Shown: positions 56,497 through 64,000 of the stretch, in pieces | Layout of the letters: every line of letters begins with the position of its first letter | Position numbering within the stretch: the first letter of the stretch is position 1 | Assembly (NCBI GenBank): GCA_019915135.1 | Contig: JAHLMK010000027.1 | Location: 310,001 to 374,000, forward strand | Origin: Strobilurus pachycystidiatus | Taxonomy: Eukaryota > Basidiomycota > Agaricomycetes > Agaricales > Physalacriaceae | Reading direction: 5' to 3' | Length of the DNA: 64,000 nt | Translations under genes and position numbers: made by a program | The notes under the pieces: generated by a model | Databases searched by the model: none | What the model saw: the letters and a program-made list of their open reading frames with translations, nothing else | Told to the model about the DNA's origin: nothing

Positions 56497-58578
56497 CTAG
56501 TATGCAACATAGGCCACACAAAGAAGCGGGAAGCCCGCGTAGAGACCTAACCAGAACACGACGTTCCCAAGGAGCTTGTTGTTCCGAATGAATGGTGTAC
56601 GACTCATGGCGATCAACGGGATCTGGATGAGCTGCAAGAGGAAGAGGTACATCCTGTCAAAGCCTCAGAACCGCATTCTTCCTCAACTTGACTGGAAAAG
56701 AACAAGACGCACCGTATCTTCTGGGTGACGATGACCATGACGAGTTCATGAACGCACGCGCTGAGCAGGAACGTGATGAACATGGCAGAAGACCTTGATA
56801 GTTTGTAGCTCGCCATCGTCGACGCGTAGACGTGTCGCAAGAGGAAGGCGTGTACTGGCTTATTCCATTTCCGAGAAAACTCATCCCAGGACGTTGAATT
56901 CCACCTGTATGATGTGTGTTAAGAACACTCAGTCAGGAAGGAGGACATATCCCACTGACCAGTCCTCGTAGAATTGCCGATCTGCAAAACTATTAAGAGT
57001 AAGAGCCTGTGCCAGAAACAGCGCATGAGACTTACTATGACAGCTCCGCAAATGCATTACAGATACATTCTGCATTTGGATGTCAACTTTTGATGTCGAA
57101 GATTGTACACTGGGAGAACTCACCAAAGATGATGTAGAACAGTAATAGATATGCGAGCATGAAAGGTAGTGCTAAATCCAGCAGGGCCCGCAGGAAGGAA
57201 TCACTGGCTGTGGGACAGCGAGGTAGAATGAACGTCTCTGTGACCGAATACAGGAGCGCAAACGTCCCAAAGGTCGCGACGGTCTTTTCGAACACGTACA
57301 ACGGTCTTATCCTGCAAGAAAATCAGCCGTGCGCACAAGTTGACGGACAGCGTGCACTGTACTTATTGGTCCGAGGATACTCTAGTTCGTAAACGAGTGT
57401 GGGGATGAGCATGTAGACTGCAAAGTTCTTCCATGTGATGTTATTCGGCCAGACGACGTATTCCGGCCCAGGACTCCTCAGTTCGCCCTGCAGCTCAGAG
57501 TATTCCTTTGCTAGGTCGGATATCTCCCCGTCGGAATGGTCAACAAGCGGGTGAGGTTCAAGAGGCGATGGGACGTGCTCGACGTTCTCTGACTTTTCAG
57601 CGTTCACCGTCACCGGGTCAGATTTCGGCGTCGCGTCGAGAAGACGTTTCCTAAGTACGGAAGCAGCGGAAGCGTCCATGTAGGAAGCTTGGACGCCAAC
57701 TGGGACGGGAGGCGTTGCAATAGCCGGAGTGCTGCTCTCGGTGCTGGTGGAACTGCTGGTCATGGTCGATGCATCAATCTCTGCACGGCGGGCGGCCGCA
57801 TCCGAGATGGCTTGGTCCCAACCACCGACGCGCGTGGTAACTTTGCGCAGATCGTTCAGCAATATCTGAGACTCTATGGTGACGTATTGCAGGTAGCCGT
57901 TGACGGTCATGTAGGAGTGCATTTTCATGATGAGGACGAGGGAATGCAGAGTGAGGAATCCCGACTGAACCCAAGGCCATTCACTGCGGGTGATGAGAGA
58001 GTGATGATGGATAGATGAAATGGGTACGCACCGATTGAAAGTCCAAGTAATGGCGATGGCCAAGATGATGGTCTGGAGAGTGTGTTGTATGGCAACGCCA
58101 ATCCAATAGTAGCGGATCCATCCTTTGCTGATAGCTTTGGCGAAGGGGACGCATAAACCAGTGCTCACTACGAGCACTGCGTCACTGAGCGCGAGCGTTC
58201 TCGCGTCTTTGGACAGCAGAGTGGCGAACCTAAAGTTCAAGGGCGACCCACTCGATTCCCAGCTCGAGATATACGTCCTAAGCATGAAGATGAAGATTGA
58301 GATCCAAAACAACGAGAAGAAGCCCTAGTTTGCCCATTCAGTGTCCCATTATGGTGGCAGAGAGCTACAAGGGGGCGCACTCTGAATTCATTCGTCCCAG
58401 ACCGCTCGTTGTTTATGTCGAAGTGCGAGTTTCGGGGCGCAAACGTGATGAGTGCCCGAAGCTTTTTGGAAGCTCGCGACCGGTATGGCTTGGAGACATA
58501 GAATGTGCCGGTTTTCGTTTCAAAGCCGCCGCTTGCGGTGCGCGCGTTTACGGGAGGGATAGAGCCTGTCTTTTCCAT
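56497..58578 (-). CDS. ARE2: Sterol O-acyltransferase (ARE/SOAT type, MBOAT family)
   Basis: Esterifies ergosterol with fatty acyl-CoA for storage in lipid droplets, in the endoplasmic reticulum membrane. The start is ATG 58578 (MEKTGSIPPVNARTAS); an ATG at 58639 is also possible. Introns follow GTNEFR, WTFNR, EYPRTNK and several later exons, and the stop is at 56497; about 600 residues. Eight or more hydrophobic segments are present (FSLFWISIFIFMLRTYIS, FAVYMLIPTLVYELEYPRT). Family motifs: the HSYMTVNGYL motif in the N-terminal third, RQFYEDWWNSTSWDEF (the FYxDWWN signature, split by an intron) and the catalytic His in FITFLLSACVHELVMVI. A charged, serine/threonine-rich cytoplasmic loop of about 110 residues lies between. 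The gene symbol is by family. ARE1 and ARE2 cannot be told apart by eye. Confidence 0.9.
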
Positions 58579-59175
58579 CACAGACTGCGCGCGAGTATCA
58601 GGGTAAGTTATGACGGAGCAGAGCTGAGAGAGCGTCATAAATAAGGGGCGCAGGGTTGATGTTTGGCTGTGTGTCGCCGACCGTGAACCACGGGCAAAGC
58701 TTGTTGTTGAAGGGCACATATTGGCTGTAAGCAATGATATCTACATACAAGAGGCGGAATTGTGCCAAACGCGTACGAAGTGAAGAACAGATGAAATGAG
58801 GGTCAGGGACGCGACAGACGTGCTTAAAGAGTAAAGTGCGGCAACTTCCGTCTCCGTCCGCGGCAACTTCCGCCTATAGTGAAATTCCACGTAGTACTAG
58901 CAGGCATCTGCGCACCCACAGTCAGCCCAGAGCCTGCAGTAGGAGCTGCCATTGCTGAATCTCCGTCGGAAACACTGAGCAGAGTAAGACTTTTTCGCGT
59001 TAAAGACCAGGATCAAACTCGGCACGGCAAGTGCCGCTGCTCGGCTATAGCTTATAGCGACCGAGCCTCTCTTCTCCTTCGTTCACCTTCAACCATTGAC
59101 ATGGATCAAGTCGGTCTCTATTGCATTGCCTCATTTTTCAAACACTCAACAAATGTATAGGATGCGTTTCGCTCT
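58579..59175. other. Promoter region shared by divergent genes
   Basis: The sterol acyltransferase (-) and the RED-like gene (+) diverge from this 600-bp stretch. A repeated CGGCAACTTCCG appears at about 58839-58850 and 58860-58871 (GGCAACTTCCGTCTCCGTCC / GGCAACTTCCGCC), a candidate shared regulatory motif. No gene is supported. Confidence 0.4.
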
Positions 59176-60564
59176 ATGCTATCCTCGTCGTCAGGGTCGG
59201 CGGGCCAGTCCTCGCGTTATGGCAAGAAGCAGTACGTGCATCTTGTTTGCTAACCCAGAGTGCTGACATTCAGTAACAGACCCAAGACTATCAGTGCCTC
59301 TGAGCCCGCCTTCAAGCCAAGAAAGGTGAAGAAAGAAGGCAAATACAGAGACAGGGCTGCAGAGCGTCGAGTTGGCGATGATCAAGATTATGCACAGGTG
59401 CGTCGTCTTTAGCCCCCTTGCCTTGTCCCTGCCTATTGAACAGAAATTCAGGCTGAGGCCCTTTTAGAGGAATTCAATGAGAAGACCGCGAATGACGACA
59501 AAGACACCGTCCGTATACATTTACTTGCTGAATCTGAATTACTCTGAATCATCACCAGGTAGATGAGAAGCGCCGCTACCTGGGTGGCGACAGCGAACAC
59601 ACCATACTGGTCAAGGGCCTCGACTTCGCGTTGCTGGAGCAGAACAAAGCAAAAGTAACCGTATCTGCGACGGACGACGCCGATCTCGAACAGGCATTTG
59701 CCGAAGTACCGAAGAAACGAACCAGGGAAGACATCGTACGTGAACTCAAGGAGAAACGCGCGAAAGAAGCAGGGCCCACCACGGACGCGCCAATCCAAAA
59801 TAGCAGCAAATTTAAACCCATTGGTTTCAAAACCATTGCTGCCGAACAGGGCGTCAAGAAGAAGAAGAAGAAAACAAAAGCGGTTGACGAGGACGCCGGT
59901 GGCAAGAGAAAGAAGCGGAAAATTGACAGCACAGAGGTTGCACCTCAAGCAGAAGCCTCTACTGCACCCGAACCACCTCCGTCTGCACCTCTTCCGGCTG
60001 AGGAGCCCGAACCTCCCGAGGACTTTGACATCTTTCAGGGTGCCGGAGACTACGAAGGTTTGCATGTCGGAGATGAAGATGAAGACTCCGACGATAGCAT
60101 CGCGCGACATGTCACAGCAGACAAGACATCCCCTTTGCCACCACCATCACGTCCCCAGAACTGGTTTGACGAACGCTCGCCATCACCCGAGCCCGTCCGT
60201 TCCTCGTCTCGACCTCAACCTCCGTCTCCCCGTGTATTGATTCCTACCGATCCCGACGGGGAAACGGAAGAGAGTGTGCCTATGCGGCTTGTCCCTCTGG
60301 AGGGTTCCTCAGTCCCATCAATCAAGGACTTACTCGCTCTTGATCAAGCAGCGGGATCAGGTAATAAGAGAAGGAAAAGGAAGGATAAAGGCAAGGGCAA
60401 GAAGGATGATGCTGGCGAGGCTGGGAAGAAGATCAGCGCTGAGGCGAAAGCGGACAGGGATTATAAAAGGTCAGCTTCTTCTCACTGCTCCAGGACGCGC
60501 AGTTTTTGATACGGATCTCAGGTTACAATCGTATCAAGAGAAAAAGGGCGCATCGAGTAACTGA
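59176..60564 (+). CDS. RED/IK-like splicing factor
   Basis: A spliceosome-associated protein; RED family members act with SMU1 in pre-mRNA splicing in the nucleus. ATG 59176 (MLSSSSGSAGQSSRYGKK) and four short introns lead to RPKTISASEPAFKPRKVK, YRDRAAERRVGDDQDYAQ, EEFNEKTANDDKDT, and VDEKRRYLGGDSEHTILVKG with LDFALLEQNKAKV. These blocks are the conserved RED N-terminal region. After it come basic runs (GVKKKKKKTKA, GGKRKKRKID), a proline/acidic linker and a short last exon (LQSYQEKKGASSN). The total is about 400 residues. It lacks the long RE/RD dipeptide repeat that gave the animal protein its name. A terminal YxxKK-type tail is seen instead. Family assignment is good, but partner binding is inferred. 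Confidence 0.78.
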
Positions 60565-61192
60565 TGCGTATTTTTGTTCCTTTGTACTCACCGTCAATAT
60601 CTCAACAGAGTTTACATCTCTGCCGGTGCCTACCTACCAGGCATTTCGACTATATCTCGGGACAATCACACGTGTTATCACAAGCCTCTCTAGTTCAATC
60701 TAGTAACTTCAAAGACTTAAAGATTCAAGCCGTCGTACCCGTTGGACCTTGATGCCAGGTATCCGGTCTATCCGAGGTTCTTCTGTCCGTAGCTTACCTC
60801 GAATCAACCCTAACGCGCCCAGATTGCAAGTCGCGTCAATGTGCCTGCAGGTGCGCGCGAAGGTTCAGACCAGGATTGCCATCTTTACCCCCTCGAGGAC
60901 ACCAACGGAACACAATCTTCGCACTCAATAGTACCAACCATTCAAGACCCGCCATACACCGATCCCTCATTCTTTCCCGGCGGCAATCTCGCACTGCCCT
61001 CCGAAGGTGATTGGTGGAATGGAGTTTCGCTGGCCTCTATATGTGACCCCGAGGACAGGAGGTCGGACAATAAGAGTTTTTTTTTTATGCCGGCAGATGC
61101 GACCCGTCAGGCATTTCACGAGGGTGGTGGAGGTATATATACTAGCATTTTCTTTCCGTTGTCTGGTCATCACAGTTGCTTCACTGTATACC
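60565..61192. other. Stretch upstream of the methyltransferase, possible 5' exons
   Basis: A plus-strand frame at about 60824-61070 (AREGSDQDCHLYPLEDTNG, then DPSFFPGGNLALPSEGDWW) looks protein-like, and it is preceded by a good acceptor (CCCTAACGCGCCCAG). I could not find an in-frame start or a join to the methyltransferase, so it may be an untraced 5' exon or a separate small gene. Confidence 0.3.
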
Positions 61193-62560
61193 ATGGCTGT
61201 GGGTGAGGTAAGCGTCCACAATAACGTCTGCACCTCCCACTGATGCGCTAGCACGCGCAGACCTACCTGTTACCGACCGATGCAGCAGAAACTGAGGTAT
61301 CTGTCTCCCGCTATGTATCGTAATGACGGCCTCTCAGTGTCGTTGTGATTATAGAGACTGGCGACGCAGCATCGACTGTGGAAGCTCATGATTGGGGACA
61401 TCTATCCTATCGCTCTAGCCCACACTGTAGAACGTGCGCTTAGGAGGACTCCAGAGAAGCAAGTCCCGACCGTCCTGGACATCGGCTGCGGTTCTGGCAT
61501 CTGGTGAGAACGCGTGTAATATTTTATGCGCGCCCTATCCCAACTGACGGTGTTCCGTGTACGTAGGGCTATTGATATGGCGCGAAAGTTTCCCCAGGCA
61601 TTGATTGTGGGATGTGACATTAATGAATGGCATGCTCGTTCGTAAGTCGTCATTTTTCAATCGCCTCTTCGGGTCGGCGTACGCTAACATTCCCAATAAA
61701 GAAATACTCCTCCCAACTTCCGGTGGGCTAGCCAAAATTCAAGACATCTAAACTTTGTTGACAGCGCCACGATCAGATTTGCCCGTGCGGATATTTCCAA
61801 AGGACTGCCAAATGATCTCCGTGCAGTCAGGTTTGATGTCATTCATTGTCGTTGTGTGGCCCAACATGTAGGTATTCCGCTCCTATCAAAGCCGCATCTA
61901 AACCATATGAATGGCAGGTGTCTGACCCACCAGGCTTAATTGCGCTTATCGCAAACCTACTCAAGCCCGGTAAGAGGAGTTTGCCAACGTCTTGACGTGT
62001 GCTCTCCTTAATATTCGCACAGATGGCTTGCTGCTCCTCGCGGACGGTGACTGGGTTGCATTCGACCACAACAAAATGCCACTCGCTCCTTTCGTTTTCA
62101 ACGCGGACCTGCCTGAAGACGTGCAACGCGCCAACCTTAAAGACCGCTCGTTCTACGCGGGCTGGCTGCATCTTCTGGGTAAGCTCACGCGCAGCAGAAA
62201 GTACAAGCCCGTCGATGTACTTCTGCGCGAGAACGGCTACTTCGAGGACATTCATTCGAACACTTACTTCACGCCCATCAACTGGGGCGGCCTGGGTATC
62301 GCCAATGGGGAGAAGATGGGCATGATCATGAACCATAACATGAGGGTGGGCCTGCTTCCACGAATGCCTGCCTGAGCGGTCAAGCTGATTCCGATGGGGC
62401 CTCATGACAGGACTTTTTCCGTAATGCGCGCCAGACCGCTTTGAAAAGTGGTGTCACGCCAAGAATGCTCGATATATGGGAGGAAGAGTACTTCAAAGAG
62501 CTCCACCAGCGCCGCTACAACATATGGCATTACTCGTGGGCGCGTAAAGTGGGAATATAG
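61193..62560 (+). CDS. Class I SAM-dependent methyltransferase (LaeA-like)
   Basis: ATG 61193 gives MAVGE, then an intron and TYLLPTDAAETE, RLATQHRLWKLMIGD and more. About eight introns of 45-65 nt follow, and the stop is TAG 62558-62560; about 300 residues. Motif I of the SAM pocket is VLDIGCGSGIWAIDMARKFP, the acidic motif II is VGCDINEWHARS, and later blocks are FDVIHCRCVAQHVSD and LIANLLKPDGLLLLADGDW. A TYLLP start before the Rossmann fold is typical of a large fungal family related to LaeA, of which basidiomycetes have many copies. The substrate is unknown and may be a small secondary metabolite. A longer N-terminus is possible (see 60565-61192). Confidence 0.8.
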
Positions 62561-62677
62561 ATGTCTATCTGTCTATGTCTACGGTTCTAATCCCCTTTTC
62601 TATAAATCTCTACATATAGATACGAAAGCTCTAAACTCTTCTAACTAGGAAAACATATATACACGTATTACTGTAAT

Positions 62678-64000
62678 CTAAACGCAGATACTTTTGGTGC
62701 ACTCAAGCTGCAGTCCACGGACGCTGGAAGTGACCTTGACCCAATCCGCGCACCACTGCTCCGAAGAGTATTCAACCTCGGGTAGGTCGGGGAAGAGGAT
62801 GTACAAGAAACGCGGTAGAAGCGTCGTGTCCGGCAGATGAGGGAACATGATAGACAGAGTCTTCAGAGCCCGTTGTCCTGCAACAGCGAGTTTCCCGAGC
62901 GTCTCATCTGTGATACCAGAGGTATCGACAGGAAGGGCGAGGTACGTCAGCTTCGAGAGCGAGGTTGAGATGACGCGAAGGGTCTCAAAGGTGACTCCAG
63001 GCGTCGGTGGGGAACGTTCGTTCGTTATCTCGGACGACATTTCTAGGGACTCTAAATCTGGCCACCATTTTACGATGTGCACGAAGTCCGCGTCGCAGAC
63101 GTTCACAGGGAAAGTGGTGCCAAGATCTAGTCGGCTGATATTACGGCAGTGAGAAAGAGGCCGAAGATCTTTCATGCCAATGGTGTTTAGATCGCGTGTA
63201 TCTCTATTGGTGGCATCGTCATGATCTAGGAGATGCATGACGGACAGGTCCTGTAGGGAGGAAGAAAAAGACTTCCGGATATTATCGAAGAGGGTATGCC
63301 AGAAGGATGTGTTCTGGTGGGGAGTTTCTAGGTCGAGGTATAGGGTATGTAACTCTGTAGATTCTATTTTGCTTGTGAGAAACGCAAAAAGATCCGGAGT
63401 ACAGCGTATCCAAAGATTCCGGAGAGCGCCAAAGAGAGGGCTGGAAGAGCCGGAAGACCATAGGTCTTCCAAATCGGTTGCCGATATTTCTCGTGCATGG
63501 ATCTCGAGGACCTCCAACTGAGGGAATGCGGCGATGGAAGCAAGAGTATCGACACTCAGGGTGTTAGCGGTACGCAAGCGAAGGATGCGGAGATTACTCA
63601 TGGCCGAAATCTGCCTGTTCGTTTCGGCGGAGGCGAGCCCTCTGAAAGTGAGGCTTTCAAGACGCGGCGCGACGGCGGCGGCGTGCTTGAGGTAATCTGG
63701 GGTGCGGTCCTGAACTTTGCGACTGTTGAAACCCTCGTCAAGATGCAGCTCACGCAGTCCTGGAGAGAGGGAGAGCGCTGGGGGGAAAGAGCATGTCGTC
63801 CTCGTCGGAAGGGAGACCTTGGCCGTCTGCAAGCACGGAAAAAGGCATGTCGGTGGACTGTCATCAGCGGCATAGAGCAGCATTAGAGAGTGTGGAAATG
63901 ATCCGTGATAGGACCGCGTAGAATGAGCCAAGTGTTTGACGCGCCAGGCGTACGAATGGAAGGTCCGGAGCTGTTCGGCGGTCAAAAACGCCTGTAGTGG
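62678..64000 (-). CDS. Leucine-rich-repeat protein (F-box type), 5' end outside the window
   Basis: An uninterrupted frame of at least 440 residues that stays open to the right edge, so the start and any N-terminal F-box lie outside the window. It shows repeated leucine-rich strands spaced 25-30 residues apart: LSLSPGLRELHLDEGF, RLESLTFRGLASAE, NLRILRLRTANTL, QLEVLEIHAREIS, LRNLWIRCTP, ISRLDLGTTFPV, DLESLEMSSEI and TYLALPVDTSGI. Many agaric F-box proteins have this build and select substrates for SCF ubiquitin ligases. It ends VRGLQLECTKSICV at 62678. No intron is evident in the visible part. Confidence 0.7.
   Translation of the reverse strand, partial: PLQAFLTAEQLRTFHSYAWRVKHLAHSTRSYHGSFPHSLMLLYAADDSPPTCLFPCLQTAKVSLPTRTTCSFPPALSLSPGLRELHLDEGFNSRKVQDRTPDYLKHAAAVAPRLESLTFRGLASAETNRQISAMSNLRILRLRTANTLSVDTLASIAAFPQLEVLEIHAREISATDLEDLWSSGSSSPLFGALRNLWIRCTPDLFAFLTSKIESTELHTLYLDLETPHQNTSFWHTLFDNIRKSFSSSLQDLSVMHLLDHDDATNRDTRDLNTIGMKDLRPLSHCRNISRLDLGTTFPVNVCDADFVHIVKWWPDLESLEMSSEITNERSPPTPGVTFETLRVISTSLSKLTYLALPVDTSGITDETLGKLAVAGQRALKTLSIMFPHLPDTTLLPRFLYILFPDLPEVEYSSEQWCADWVKVTSSVRGLQLECTKSICV

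Overview
The window is nuclear DNA of a filamentous basidiomycete, most likely an Agaricomycete. The genes are broken by many introns of about 45-60 nt with GT..AG borders. The mobile elements are kinds expanded in Agaricomycetes (KDZ transposons with cysteine clusters, a fungal Helitron, a DUF6729/exonuclease protein). The conserved genes (PRP4, an APSES factor, RED, a sterol acyltransferase) are fungal. Gene models were spliced by eye, so exon borders are proposals.

Left part, 1-32 kb: mobile and accessory DNA. Two apparently intact KDZ transposase genes lie at 2.5-6.3 kb (+) and 19.3-23.0 kb (-). Both keep a zinc-binding cysteine cluster and the three acidic catalytic motifs. Each is surrounded by small intron-containing genes of unknown function, several of which resemble each other: two proteins ending in WGPEF, two with a W-x-PAF-x2-MG motif, and three with a Q-x3-L ... 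FPE module. A multi-domain protein with an HMG-like segment (28.5-30.8 kb) and a basic MGRKKLY protein (26.5-27.2 kb) belong to families that are repeated in agaric genomes. Between the two KDZ elements sits a 5.2 kb gene (9.9-15.1 kb, -) that joins a DUF6729-like region, a degenerate 3'-5' exonuclease fold and a transposase-like region. Just upstream of the first KDZ is a short gene whose last exon packs close matches to all three KDZ catalytic motifs into about 60 residues, in permuted order.

Middle part, 32-43 kb: an F-box gene, a poorly resolved gene, and a full-length Helitron Rep-helicase gene (35.6-42.0 kb, -). A small unknown gene converges on the helicase, with only 21 bp between the two stop codons, so it may be a Helitron passenger.

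Right part, 44.5-64 kb: conserved genes at normal density. These are PRP4 (U4/U6 snRNP WD40 protein), an Mbp1-type APSES factor, a secreted GH31 alpha-glucosidase, a secreted alpha/beta hydrolase with TAP-like C-terminus, a sterol O-acyltransferase, a RED/IK-like splicing protein, a class I methyltransferase and a leucine-rich-repeat (F-box type) gene cut by the window end. I recognised no tRNA, rRNA or CRISPR array.
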